Positions 44,590 to 53,063 are shown, counted from the stretch's first letter. The stretch: DNA of 64,000 bases from Nocardioides jiangsuensis (GCF_019679455.1 NZ_JAIEZQ010000001.1:1302001-1366000), one strand, 5' to 3'. Notes: generated from the sequence alone by a model not told the origin. Numbers and translations: made by a program.

Positions 44590-45429
44590 CTAGGCGGCCC
44601 TGCCTTCTAGGCGTGCGCTCAATCTGTCTGCCCAATCGCTACTGCCGAGCGCGTGTTTTCCGGCCATGTAGAGAGAATCAATGAGACCATCTACATCTGC
44701 TTGGGCCTTGTTCAGACTGCCAATGTAGTTCCTTAATGCCACCGAGGCGGCCGACAACAAGTCCTTTCCTCGGTAATGCAGTTGTTCGTCGGATTCCTTG
44801 GCTGCCTGCTTTATTTGTTGGAGCGAAGGGTGGTTGCCATCACCATTTCGGATCCGGTCGTTGTAAAGACTTGAGCAATACCTGTCGATCTCAAGTTCCA
44901 GGGATGTCTGAGTGATGAACTTCGTGAGGTCGGCGCTGTCGAAGTCGAGTCCCCATCTCGCCGCCTCGTTTCGGCGCCTCAAACGAGAAACGGGGACGAC
45001 ACAATCCTTAAGTTTGCCTAGTACGACGTCGATGCCGCCGTGCTTCTTGATCTTCTCCTCCTGGCCCTTCACTCGAAGAAGGTCGCCGAGTAGGCCCATT
45101 TCAACCAACATCGACTCCAAGTCGTTGGCGTCGTAGGGAAGATATGGTCCATCTTCGCGGTAGTGGTCTGTGCAAAAATCCCTGTCGAACACCGAGACGA
45201 AGCGGGATTCTCCGAGTACCAGCATCTTTTCGCTCAGGTTCAATACGTTTACACGGCCCGCGACGTCAAGAATACGCTTTCGGTCGATCATCGACTCCAG
45301 AATAAAGGCGTCCGTTGGGCCCTCTGTGATGATGACAGGAGTACGCACTCCGCGGATGTGGAAGATGATTCTGCCAGCTCGGTCTTCGTATTCGCGGAGG
45401 GAGACGCTATTCGTCAGCGTCATCGTCAA
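44590..45429 (-). CDS. DUF4435 / TOPRIM-like nuclease-type effector (AriB-like)
   Basis: 279 residues. The N-terminal half has the TOPRIM-like pattern of DUF4435: VIITEGPTDAFILES (Glu36, Asp40), VSVFDRDFCTD (Asp82, Asp84) and YDANDLESMLV (Glu105). The rest is helical and charged. In the PARIS anti-phage system, AriB is a DUF4435 TOPRIM protein released from the ATPase AriA to cleave tRNA; the gene pair here has the same order. Its ATG (45429, or 45423) lies 23 bases inside the ATPase gene, so expression is coupled. The PARIS assignment is inference from domains and order; a related undescribed ATPase/TOPRIM system is equally possible. Confidence 0.8.
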   Translation of the reverse strand: MTMTLTNSVSLREYEDRAGRIIFHIRGVRTPVIITEGPTDAFILESMIDRKRILDVAGRVNVLNLSEKMLVLGESRFVSVFDRDFCTDHYREDGPYLPYDANDLESMLVEMGLLGDLLRVKGQEEKIKKHGGIDVVLGKLKDCVVPVSRLRRRNEAARWGLDFDSADLTKFITQTSLELEIDRYCSSLYNDRIRNGDGNHPSLQQIKQAAKESDEQLHYRGKDLLSAASVALRNYIGSLNKAQADVDGLIDSLYMAGKHALGSSDWADRLSARLEGRAA

Positions 45430-46783
45430 CCCCTAAAAAGGCCTCGCTTTGATCCTCATCCCGTCCGGGATCCGGAGGTGCTGAGATGCTCAGGGGCTCT
45501 TCTAGGTCCCACCGTTCGTTTACGATCGAGGGCGAATGCGTGGCGATCACGACCTGCATGGGGACAAGTTCCGCCACGCGATCGATATCCCTAACGAACG
45601 CGTGTTGCCACGCGGGGTGCAGGGAAATCTCTGGTTCGTCGATCAGAACCAATGTCCCGCGACGCGTGTCAAAGAGGAGCCTCGTATAGAGCGCCAGCAA
45701 GTGCTGCTCGCCAGACGATAATCGATTGACGTTGAGGCGTCTCCCGTGGATGTCGGTTATGTGAATGCCTTGGGCGTGAGCCGACGTTCTCTTGAATGAG
45801 GATTCCAGCTTGTCGTCCAACAGTGCCCGGAAGAGCTTGATCTTCTCGTTCAATGGCACCAAGGGCGCGAGACGTTTCTCCCAATCCTCGACGAAGGGGT
45901 CGAGGATTCTCCGAACGGTCGGGTTTGTCTTCTCGGGGAATGGGATCGGCGCGTCTCCGACGGTCAGACCATTACGGCCTAGGTCATTGTATTGGGCAAC
46001 AACCTGGTTGTATCGCTCTCGCAAGGCGGGTTCATTGACAGTTTTTCTGGCGGATGCTAATGCTCGCTCCGCGAAGGAAATGTCTGCCTGCTGACTAGAG
46101 CGGATAGCATTTCGGCGTGCTCTGTCCATCTGCGCCGTCACGCGCTCGAGGTAGTGTTCGATGCGAGATGTGGCGTTTCGGCCGCTGGCGGAACGCCCGT
46201 TTCTCCATGCGGGATCATCCTCGGGAGGACTCACGTCCAGACGGCGCGTGTCGATAATGAAGGAAGGCATGTTGGGTACTTCATGCCTCAGTTGCTCCAG
46301 TCCCCATTGAACTTCAGGACTCAGCACGTTTCTGCTCGGCGCGTAGGCGCGCACGGCTGCGAGAGTAAGGTAGTCGCCGTTCCGCTCATCGCGATAGCGA
46401 TCGCCCACGCGATGTATCCAGGGTGGAAGCGAGGCGCGGATGTCGTCGTCGCTGGGCATCTGGACGGTGAGGGGTTTGCCCTCAACCCCTCGTGGGTTCT
46501 TGTGGCGCAACTGTACTGAGGTGCCGTCGTCATTTACTAAGCGCTCGGCAGCGACCTGGTCTCCAGTGCTGTACGTGAGCGTGGCAACGTGGAATGGCAG
46601 AGCGCCAAGGCTGAGAGCGTCACAAACCGTCAGGGCTCGTAGGATGTGCAGTACATGCGTCTTCCCCGCGCCATTCAGTCCGGTAAGAATTGTCGGATCA
46701 CTCGACCTGAATTCGATGTCGTGGTCCAGGTGACCGAAGAGACCCGTGATCGAGATCTTGGACACAAGGGGGTGCTCAACCAT
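45407..46783 (-). CDS. AAA/ABC-type ATPase, putative AriA-like defence sensor
   Basis: 458 residues. ISITGLFGHLDHDIEF opens the protein, followed by Walker A GLNGAGKT (35-42). A long helical insertion (about 185-330) is probably a coiled coil. The ABC signature LSSGEQ is near 355, Walker B LVLIDEPEISLH near 378-388, and the switch His in ATHSPS near 416. This is the AAA_15/AAA_21-like layout shared by AriA (PARIS), PtuA (Septu) and retron-associated ATPases. An acidic C-terminal tail (DPGRDEDQSEAFLGVDDDADE) overlaps the DUF4435 start. The ATG at 46783 follows AAAGGGA. Low G+C and island location support horizontal transfer. No membrane segments. Confidence 0.85.
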   Translation of the reverse strand: MVEHPLVSKISITGLFGHLDHDIEFRSSDPTILTGLNGAGKTHVLHILRALTVCDALSLGALPFHVATLTYSTGDQVAAERLVNDDGTSVQLRHKNPRGVEGKPLTVQMPSDDDIRASLPPWIHRVGDRYRDERNGDYLTLAAVRAYAPSRNVLSPEVQWGLEQLRHEVPNMPSFIIDTRRLDVSPPEDDPAWRNGRSASGRNATSRIEHYLERVTAQMDRARRNAIRSSQQADISFAERALASARKTVNEPALRERYNQVVAQYNDLGRNGLTVGDAPIPFPEKTNPTVRRILDPFVEDWEKRLAPLVPLNEKIKLFRALLDDKLESSFKRTSAHAQGIHITDIHGRRLNVNRLSSGEQHLLALYTRLLFDTRRGTLVLIDEPEISLHPAWQHAFVRDIDRVAELVPMQVVIATHSPSIVNERWDLEEPLSISAPPDPGRDEDQSEAFLGVDDDADE

Positions 46784-47492
46784 CGGTTTGCAGTCCCTTT
46801 CGTTATCTCCCGAGCTGCTCCAGCCGGAGGTGCGTAGTCACACGCGATCTGAATGGATCATGTGCGTAGCGGCTGGACATCCTGATCAACCGTGAGTCGA
46901 AACGAGATCACTCCTCGTGTCACATATGCAAGCGTGGCGCGCCATATTTGCTGAGTTGATGCACAGCGAGGGGAGATGCCGAGGTTCTCTTCGAAAGGTA
47001 CGGGGGCGGCTTGCAGCAGTGGGGTGGTGGGAATGGTTGGCCACTATGGCGAGCAGGTGGACATGGTGTGATGGACGGGCCCGGACTGACCGCGATGATG
47101 ACAACATTAATCGTTCAAGGTTCGCTGGCTACGCAAACGGTTTCATGTCCCACCTCGGGACCATTGGGTTTGTGGGCGTTCCTCAGGCGCCTGGCTTCCC
47201 CTGGTTCCTCTGGCGGCGGTATCGCCTCATTGGTCAGTCAGAACTTCCGCCCTTCCTGAACTTCCGCCATTCCTCGAGGCCACGCCGTAAGCCTTGCTCA
47301 CGGCTCGACCTGCTAGTTCGCACGTCATTCCCGTCGTTCGGTCCCACGTGAGGTGAGGACTTTCCTTACTGGCTCAAGCGCGCCTTCGGCGCGGGCGCTT
47401 CGCCGGGCGGGGACACCCCCGCGCTCCGGGCCTTCGGCCCTCCGCGCACCCCGCCCGCGTCGCGCCGGCAAGGTAAGCGACCCAAGCATTTC

Positions 47493-47530
47493 AGAGGCCC
47501 TCCCGCACGTTGCCATGCAGAAGGGCCTCT
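47493..47530. terminator. hairpin in island right arm
   Basis: AGAGGCCCT (47493-47501) and AGGGCCTCT (47522-47530) form a perfect 9-bp stem with a 20-base loop. Possible terminator or regulatory structure; no adjacent gene is certain. Confidence 0.45.
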
Positions 47531-47779
47531 TGGCGCCTGGCCTGACTCGAACAGCGCCGCCACCCCTGAGTTCAGTGACGCGCCGCACCAGCACGGCGCG
47601 TTGGGCAGGCTGGACGCCGAGGGTACTCTCGCCGCCGACCCGATGCGCGAGGATTTGCACGCCGGCACCCGGCCGCAAGGGCGCTGCGCGTCGCTTGGCG
47701 ATGGCCTCCGGCCACCCTTTGCCCCCGGACACCGACGAGCAAGAGGGCTGGTTATCGGGTCGGTGGCTCTCCTGTGGCC

Positions 47780-47799
47780 GTGGCCGCATTCTGGCCGTA
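47780..47799. repeat. subterminal element repeat, right copy
   Basis: One mismatch to 43597-43616, same orientation, about 95 bases inside attR. The strand-reversed translation nearby (VRPECGHG) resembles the integrase tail (IRPKCGHE). The right end may therefore carry a fragment of a related integrase end. Confidence 0.5.
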
Positions 47800-47893
47800 C
47801 AGCCGAAAGAATCGAGCCCCGCGACCGGTCATGGTTCGCACGGTTCACGCGGGAACCCTCAACCAGTGCTAGCGAATCTAGCCCTCGCCGAGC

Positions 47894-47939
47894 CTCGTAA
47901 TGAATAGGTCGTCGGTTCGATTCCGACAGGCGGCTCCAC
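47894..47939. repeat. attR (direct repeat, right copy)
   Basis: A perfect 46-base copy of the tRNA-Thr 3' half including CCA. It lacks the 5' half of the tRNA, so it is an attachment-site scar and not a gene. Confidence 0.92.
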
Positions 47940-48541
47940 CCGATAGCCGGCGCGGCATCAGATCCTCGGCGGTGACGCCGGTGTGTGCGTACTGCTCGGC
48001 CCGTTCGTGTGCCTCCACGACCTGCTCCAGGTCGCCGAGGTTGGGGACATCATCGTCGGCGATCGCCATAGAACCGTGGACGAGAGCGAGCACGGCCTCG
48101 GTGGGGGTCGCGTCGGCGTCGAGGGCCTGCAGTACCGCGGTCGGCGCCTCATAGGGCAGTGTCTCGATGTTGTCGGCCTCGGTGACCGCCTAGGTCCAGT
48201 GCAGTCCGGTGCCATCGGTGGCCACCTCGGTGACGCCTCGGAGCCAGGCAGCGGCTGCGGTGGGGTCCAGGGTGGTCAGCAGCGTGTGGAAACAGCCGAG
48301 GGGTCGGCGTGAAGTAGGTCCCAGGCGGCCTGAACCTGGGTGGTGGGGGAGACTCGGCGCGGGAGAGGGTCGCCGCCTGCTCGGCCCGCCTGGACAGGTC
48401 ACCGAGCTCGGCGCGGCTCACTGCGTCCATCTCCCGGCGGACCTCGGCCTCCACCGCGTCGATCACCCCGAGGGTCCTCGAGGATGTACAAGGTCCGGCC
48501 GACCCGGTGCCTCCTCGACCTCGGTAGGAGGTCATGCCCAT
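47940..48541 (-). pseudogene. degenerate hypothetical gene right of the island
   Basis: A coherent protein can be pieced together on the minus strand. It starts at 48541 (about 70 residues including VIDAVEAEVRREMDAVSRAEL), then a frameshift occurs near 48.31-48.34 kb. It continues FHTLLTTLDPTAAAAWLRG, meets an in-frame TAG near 48.19 kb, and resumes AVTEADNIETLPYEAPTAVL down to the attR junction. The downstream end is replaced by the attachment site. Product unknown. Two lesions plus the junction mark it as non-functional. Confidence 0.6.
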
Positions 48542-48547
48542 TCCTCG

Positions 48548-48835
48548 CTAGGGCAGGTGTGGCCGCCGCAGGGCGGCCAGGGCAGCATCGAATGCGTCGC
48601 GCTCCTTGGCTCGCCGCCACGCCGTGCTGTTGGCCTCCCCGGGGTCAGCCGCGATCGCTGGGTGGTAGGTGCGCCAGCAGGCCTTGGCCGGCATCGACAG
48701 GGTCTGCGCCAGTCGTCGTCCCGCGACCGGGTGTTGGACTCGGGTGACCACCGCGGCCCGGTCTCCTGCTCCGGTCTGCCACACCACCAGCAGCTCACCG
48801 CTTTCGTCGTTGAACGCGTACCCCGTCACCAGCAC
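48548..48835 (-). CDS. hypothetical protein (95 aa)
   Basis: 95 residues, beginning MLVTGYAFNDESGELLVVWQ, with a beta-strand-like N-terminal half and a helical, Ala/Arg-rich C-terminal half. It is six bases upstream of the pseudogene start, so the two were probably an operon. No family recognised. Given the decay around it, it may itself be a remnant. Confidence 0.5.
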   Translation of the reverse strand: MLVTGYAFNDESGELLVVWQTGAGDRAAVVTRVQHPVAGRRLAQTLSMPAKACWRTYHPAIAADPGEANSTAWRRAKERDAFDAALAALRRPHLP

Positions 48836-49352
48836 CCTTCCGGTCGTCCTTCATCGCGACCCTAGGCAGCCACAGCTCGCGGTTCACCGGGCCGCCGAGG
48901 ACGGTTTCGCCCACCGGCGTGACTCTCTAGCTTTGCGATGACCTCAAGCTGTCCGGCGAGGAACCAGCGCCGTGCGCCGAGTCGGGGCTGGTGGCAGGGG
49001 GTCGGTCGGTGTCGGCGAGCTGGCGACCATCGACTGATTCACGCCGAGGATGATGGGTGGCCTTGGCGATGGTGACCCAGCGCTGTTCTCCAGAAGTCCT
49101 CGAGGGGACCGGCGAGGAGAACGGTTGCCAGACGGGTGTGGCCGACGCCGAGGAGTTCGCAGGACGGGCGCCTGGAGAGCTCCTCGGTGATGCGCCGACG
49201 GTACGCTCAGGGCTACCACAGTTCGCCGAAGCGAGCCTGCTGTGAGCCGGTGCTGGGGTTGTCGGACTGATTCGATGCGGCCTCTGGCCTCTGGCCTCTG
49301 GCCTCTGACTCCGGTCCGGGCGTACATTCGTCGAACGACGGGGGAGGCGGCT
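48836..49352. other. intergenic region with 7-bp tandem repeat
   Basis: 517 bases with no supported gene; frames on both strands look like non-coding noise. Near its right end GGCCTCT is repeated four times in tandem (49279-49306). Confidence 0.55.
49279..49306. repeat. 4 x 7-bp tandem repeat
   Basis: Four exact copies of GGCCTCT, 46 bases ahead of the beta-propeller gene's GTG start. Slippage there could change promoter or leader spacing. Confidence 0.85.
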
Positions 49353-50312
49353 GTGGGAAACCTGAGCGGCAGACGAGTGGTCGCCGGCCTCGCCGCCGCA
49401 GCCATGTTGACCGCAGCACCCCTGCTTGCCCCGCTCCCATCCACTGTGGCCGTGCCGACGGCCGCTGCGCAGCGGCCGTCCCCGGGTGTGAACGGCCGGA
49501 TCGCCTTCGTCGCCGAATCCACCACAAGGTGCAGCAGCTGCTATGACATCTTCACGGTGCGTCCCGACGGCACGGGCCTGCGCCAGTTGACCCGGTCCGC
49601 GTTCGTCGGCGACCCTGCCTGGTCGCCGGGCGGGCGGCGCCTTCTCTTTACTCGAGTGCGTCCGGGGGGCAGCCACCGCACCGACATCTGGGTGATGGGC
49701 TCCGCCGGTCGGAATAAGAAGCGGCTGATCTCGCACCGGGCCTCCGACTACTCCCCGGCCTGGGCACCGAGTGGCCGACGGTTCGTGTTCACCAGCGGCC
49801 GCGGTGACATGACCCAATTGTACGTCTACTCGTTCGAGACCAGACGGGTCCGGCGCCTGCTCGACCCCACCAAGTGGCGCGCTGCGGGCAGTCCGGCCTG
49901 GTCACCGGACCGCCGCCGGATCGCGTTCATCGGGAACAGGGCCGGCGACCCCGAAGTGGACTGGCCCGACTTGTTCACCGTCCGTCCGGACGGGACGGGG
50001 CTGCGCCGGCTGACCGAGACCCCGGACCGTTTCGAGGACGCACCGGACTGGGCGCCGAGCGGCAGGCGGCTTGTCTACGCTCGCGCGCGGGGGTTCGATG
50101 CGGGGTGTACCGGCCCGTTCATCATTCGCCGTGACGGGACCGGTGCGCATCGGGTGCCGGGGGCGTGCGGTTACTGGTCGCCGACCTGGTCGCCGGACGG
50201 CCGCAGGATCGCCGACACCGGGATCTGGATCTTCGCCCCGGACGGCACCCCAAACCGGTTGCTTGTCGACAGTGGTTCGCAACCGGATTGGCAGACTCGA
50301 CCCGGCACCTGA
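49353..50312 (+). CDS. secreted TolB-like / PD40 beta-propeller protein
   Basis: 319 residues. A signal peptide (GRRVVAGLAAAAMLTAAPLL, cleavage after the Ala-rich region near 45) leads into repeated PD40/TolB-type blades. Repeats of DIFTVRPDGTGLRQLTR, PAWSPGGRRLLF, PAWAPSGRRFVF and PAWSPDRRRIAF recur about every 40-45 residues, giving six or so blades. GTG at 49353 follows GGGGGAGG. Such proteins are exported and bind ligands or partner proteins; no catalytic residues are visible. Two cysteine pairs (CSSC; Cys in DAGCTG and PGACG) may form disulfides. It is the only clearly intact gene in the decay zone. Confidence 0.85.
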   Translation: MGNLSGRRVVAGLAAAAMLTAAPLLAPLPSTVAVPTAAAQRPSPGVNGRIAFVAESTTRCSSCYDIFTVRPDGTGLRQLTRSAFVGDPAWSPGGRRLLFTRVRPGGSHRTDIWVMGSAGRNKKRLISHRASDYSPAWAPSGRRFVFTSGRGDMTQLYVYSFETRRVRRLLDPTKWRAAGSPAWSPDRRRIAFIGNRAGDPEVDWPDLFTVRPDGTGLRRLTETPDRFEDAPDWAPSGRRLVYARARGFDAGCTGPFIIRRDGTGAHRVPGACGYWSPTWSPDGRRIADTGIWIFAPDGTPNRLLVDSGSQPDWQTRPGT

Positions 50313-50445
50313 GGCTGACCCGGTTTTCCCCTCGATCGCGGTAAGCCGCTAGGCACTATTGGCGATGTATACGACCTCAGGTCGGAATTGGTCTTGGTGG
50401 CTGGGAGAGGATCAGGTCCGTCGTCAGGGGGCAGCGTCATGACCG

Positions 50446-50727
50446 TTGTGGAATCGGCACCCTGTCGGGGTGAGCATCGTCGGCGCGACCGCCATGGCGG
50501 TCGTCTTGGTGGTGCTCGCGTTTACCCCGTCATGGGTGACAACATCGGTAAAGCCAGCCAGCACCTGGCCCTCGGTGTGCCGCTGCTGCTGGTGGTTTGG
50601 GCACTGCTGCGCTGGCCACATCCCGGGCCGGAGCTTGCGGCTCGGCTGGCCCGCGGACTGCTCCTGATCGGAATGGCGGTAGCGGCTGGCGGCCCAGCTG
50701 ATCTGATCGGTGAGGTTGGTCAAACGG
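50446..50727 (+). pseudogene. frameshifted small membrane protein
   Basis: Frame one encodes GVSIVGATAMAVVLVVLAFTP (membrane helix) and another frame continues MGDNIGKASQHLALGVPLLL and GLLLIGMAVAAGG (two more helices). The frame change is near 50520. Together they resemble a three-helix integral membrane protein of about 100 residues that has lost its frame. No family recognised. Confidence 0.4.
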
Positions 50728-50789
50728 CTGATGGGGCGCGGACCTTCCGATCGCGGTGTGGTTGCTTGAGGTCAGGCCCGTTCCTGGCC

Positions 50790-51271
50790 ATGGGGTCGCT
50801 CGAACACCTCGCGGGCCCAGAGTGCACCGGCGGAGCGCTGGGCGTCGCGCTCGTGAGCCAACCGCCGGGGATCGCCACGCCGCTGCACCGTCACCACAAC
50901 GAGGCCGAGGCCTTCTACCTGCTCGACGGCGAGATCACCTACGTCGCCGGTGAGGAGACGTACGAACTGTCCGCCGGCTGGTTCATGTACCTTCCCCGCG
51001 GCTTGCGTTCCGCATCCGGGGGGACCGACCGGCCCGCTTCCTCGCACTCACTGTCCCGGGCGGTCTCCTAGGGCTGTACGACGAGGTGGGGGTGCCGGCA
51101 GCTGCCATGCGCATGCCGGGCGAGGACGAGGGCCGAACGATGGCCGAGGAGATCAGCCGGTGGAACGAGGTGGGGCCCCGTTATGGCCTCGAGGTCGTCG
51201 GTCCACCCATCCCCCGAGTGAGTCCTGGCACCTCCGGGTCGCGGCGACCGCTCCCGGGCAGTGGCCGATAG
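50790..51271 (+). pseudogene. cupin-domain protein, frameshifted
   Basis: Residues MGSLEHLAGPECTGGALGV, then TPLHRHHNEAEAFYLLDGEI and ELSAGWFMYLPRGLR form a standard small cupin with its HxHxxxxxE metal motif. Near 51004 the frame is lost. The true continuation (AFRIRGDRPARFLALTVPGG, then GLYDEVGVPAAAMRMPG and MAEEISRWNEVGPRYGLEVV) is in the +1 register and ends at 51271. Similar intact proteins are quercetin-dioxygenase-like cupins of unknown role. A sequencing error would also explain it. Confidence 0.65.
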
Positions 51272-51507
51272 GTCCGGCAGACGCGTCGGGGGGACGCGCA
51301 GCGATCTGGCACCTGCGTGTCGGCCGGTGCGAGTCTCGAGAGGGCTGCACGAGGGGACCGCCATGACCAGGTCGGCCGTGTGGGGATCGCGTGGGTGGGG
51401 CAAGGGCGCGGGTAGCTATCGCATTGACCTTGTGTGCCTCACGGGGCAAGGCTTGCACGAGGAACCCATGGAATGTGCTCGACGTACACGGCTCCGAGGA
51501 GAAGCGA

Positions 51508-52074
51508 ATGAACCCCGAACAGCCCCCGAGGATCGTGCGCTGGACCCTGCGGCTCGAGGAGGCTGCGCCGCTCGACCGGCCAGTGCATGCGTTGGAGCCG
51601 GTGATCAAGTCCTGGTTCGGCACCGGGGCGCGAGCCTCGGTGCTGCGCGGCGAGTGGCTCGGCCATGCGGTCCACCCGCTGCTCACCGACGTCGCGCTCG
51701 GCACCTGGACCTCCGCCACTCTGCTTGACCTGTTCGGAGGGTCCGACTCGTCCGCCGCCGCCCAGAGGCTCGTCGGTGCCGGGCTGCTCGCGGCCGGCCC
51801 CACAGCCTGGACCGGATGGGCTGAGTGGTCGGCGGCCGGGTCTCGCGAGAAGCGGGTGGGCATCGTCCACGCTGTCACCAATGGCGTCGCGATCAGCGTC
51901 TACGCGGCCTCGTGGTTTGCCCGCCGGCGAGGCCGGCACGGCACCGGGGCCGGGCTCGCCCTCGCCGGAGCGGCCGTCTCGGGAGTCGCCGCCTACCTGG
52001 GCGGCCACCTCGTAGGGGCGCGCAAGGTGGCGAGCCACCATCCCGCCTATGACGACGCGCCGTCTGGGGTCTGA
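51508..52074 (+). CDS. DUF2231 membrane protein
   Basis: 188 residues. WLGHAVHPLLTDVALGTWTSA has the conserved H-x-x-L-x-D core of DUF2231. Four hydrophobic helices follow (about 60-80, 92-110, 125-145, 155-175). The ATG at 51508 follows GAGGAGAAG; an upstream extension to 51391 was rejected. Family function is unknown, though some members are heme- or electron-transfer-associated. Ahead of it lie about 235 bases (51272-51507) with no supported gene. Confidence 0.85.
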   Translation: MNPEQPPRIVRWTLRLEEAAPLDRPVHALEPVIKSWFGTGARASVLRGEWLGHAVHPLLTDVALGTWTSATLLDLFGGSDSSAAAQRLVGAGLLAAGPTAWTGWAEWSAAGSREKRVGIVHAVTNGVAISVYAASWFARRRGRHGTGAGLALAGAAVSGVAAYLGGHLVGARKVASHHPAYDDAPSGV

Positions 52075-52138
52075 GGAGCGCAGTCTCGTCACCGGCGCGA
52101 AGCAGCAGTGCCGTCGGGGGAGATGACGAAGCCGGGCG

Positions 52139-52438
52139 TCAGTCGTCCTCGATGTAGCCCGTCGTGGGGTCAATCTGAGCAAGGAAGGTGCGGATGTTCT
52201 CCCGGTGCCCCTCCAGCGACTGACGGGGGGTCGGGCTCGAACTGAATCCGTAGCCTTCGTTCGGCCCGCTCAACCACGTGTAGTGAGTGCCGCCTTGCTC
52301 ATCGGAACGGAGGTCGAACAGCTCGCCATCGACCGCGAGGGTGAACGACGGGACGCCGGATTCGCTGTCAGCCCCGTCGACCACGCCTGGAACGGCGAAC
52401 GGGTCGAGGTCATTGCCTTCTGGGTAGGTCGCGTCCAC
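52139..52438 (-). CDS. hypothetical protein (99 aa)
   Basis: 99 residues, acidic, opening VDATYPEGNDLDPFAVPGV and closing LAQIDPTTGYIEDD; it reads like a real soluble protein with FTLAVDGELFDLRSDEQGG and HYTWLSGPNEGYGF. GTG start with no obvious RBS. Unrecognised. The opposite-strand frame in the same place lacks these features. Confidence 0.6.
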   Translation of the reverse strand: MDATYPEGNDLDPFAVPGVVDGADSESGVPSFTLAVDGELFDLRSDEQGGTHYTWLSGPNEGYGFSSSPTPRQSLEGHRENIRTFLAQIDPTTGYIEDD

Positions 52439-52592
52439 AGAGCCATGGTCTGAGGTTCGAGACGCTCATGTCCACCATGAACGTGCCTGGCTGACGCACG
52501 TAGGTGCCGCGATCCGAGAGACTGCCGACGCAAGGTCGTGCACGGCCGGCGGATCGAGGCGGTTCGAGCGCGATGTGCGTCAAGATCGTGCT

Positions 52593-53063
52593 GTGACAGA
52601 GCCTGGGCTGGCGGCCTCCGCTGAACCTCGTCCCCCACGAGGTCCAGCCCGCCGGTGGCTCCGCGCCCGGCCGGCCGACGTCATCGACCTCTTCGTCTAC
52701 GTGGTCGTCCTCAACCTCGCCATCGAGTACGTCCCATCGGTCATCAGCGAAGGCTTCACCCTCTCGCTGCTGACTGCACTCCTGCTCAAGATCGCTCTGG
52801 AACTGGTGATCGTCCTCAAGAACAAGGTCATCGTTAGGCTCCGCGCCGCGACGACCCGGCGCGCCAAGGCCGCCGCCGCCCTGTCGTTGTGGGTGGTCGC
52901 TGCCGGGAGCAAGCTGGTCGTACTCGAACTGGTCGACCTCGTCTTCGGCGACGCTGTGAGCCTCGGCGGATTCATACCCGTGACGTTGCTCGTGGTGGCC
53001 CTGCTCGGGTCACGGGCCGCCGTACGACGACTCCTCGTCGACGACACGCCGGCAGCGACCTGA
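52593..53063 (+). CDS. integral membrane protein, hypothetical
   Basis: 156 residues from GTG 52593. A basic N-terminal region of about 30 residues is followed by three hydrophobic segments (about 35-60, 95-115, 125-145), with a basic loop (KNKVIVRLRAATTRRAKAA) between them. No family recognised. An in-frame start at 52575 is possible. Confidence 0.7.
   Translation: MTEPGLAASAEPRPPRGPARRWLRARPADVIDLFVYVVVLNLAIEYVPSVISEGFTLSLLTALLLKIALELVIVLKNKVIVRLRAATTRRAKAAAALSLWVVAAGSKLVVLELVDLVFGDAVSLGGFIPVTLLVVALLGSRAAVRRLLVDDTPAAT

Larger units (their letters stand above)
46784..47893. other. right part of island without convincing genes
   Basis: About 1.1 kb. Open frames occur on both strands but show no recognisable protein, poor start context and shifting composition (A/T-richer near 46.9-47.3 kb, very G+C-rich near 47.4 kb). 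The promoter of the ATPase operon should lie in its first 150 bases. It also contains a 9-bp hairpin at 47493-47530 and a 20-base repeat at 47780-47799. Confidence 0.6.
43482..47939. mobile_element. tRNA-Thr-integrated genomic island with ATPase/DUF4435 cassette
   Basis: About 4.5 kb bounded by a 46-bp perfect direct repeat: 43482-43527 (within the tRNA and just beyond CCA) and 47894-47939. It holds a 5'-truncated integrase directly at the left end, two overlapping genes for an ABC-type ATPase and a TOPRIM-like DUF4435 protein, and 1.1 kb without convincing genes. G+C in the gene pair is visibly lower than in the flanks, with many A/T-ending codons. This indicates horizontal acquisition. No replication or transfer genes are present, so it is probably a decayed or satellite-like element. 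Confidence 0.9.

Noticed and set aside
46917-47351. 144-codon frame in the island right arm
   Set aside because: No RBS, no recognisable domain, and unusual Trp/Arg-rich composition; possible but not supportable.
47353-47907. 184-codon frame running into attR
   Set aside because: Starts in a low-complexity G+C-rich patch, has Pro/Arg/Ala-rich composition and no homologous feature; ends in the attachment repeat.
47894-47939. second tRNA gene
   Set aside because: Only the 3' half of tRNA-Thr is present; no acceptor 5' strand or D-arm.
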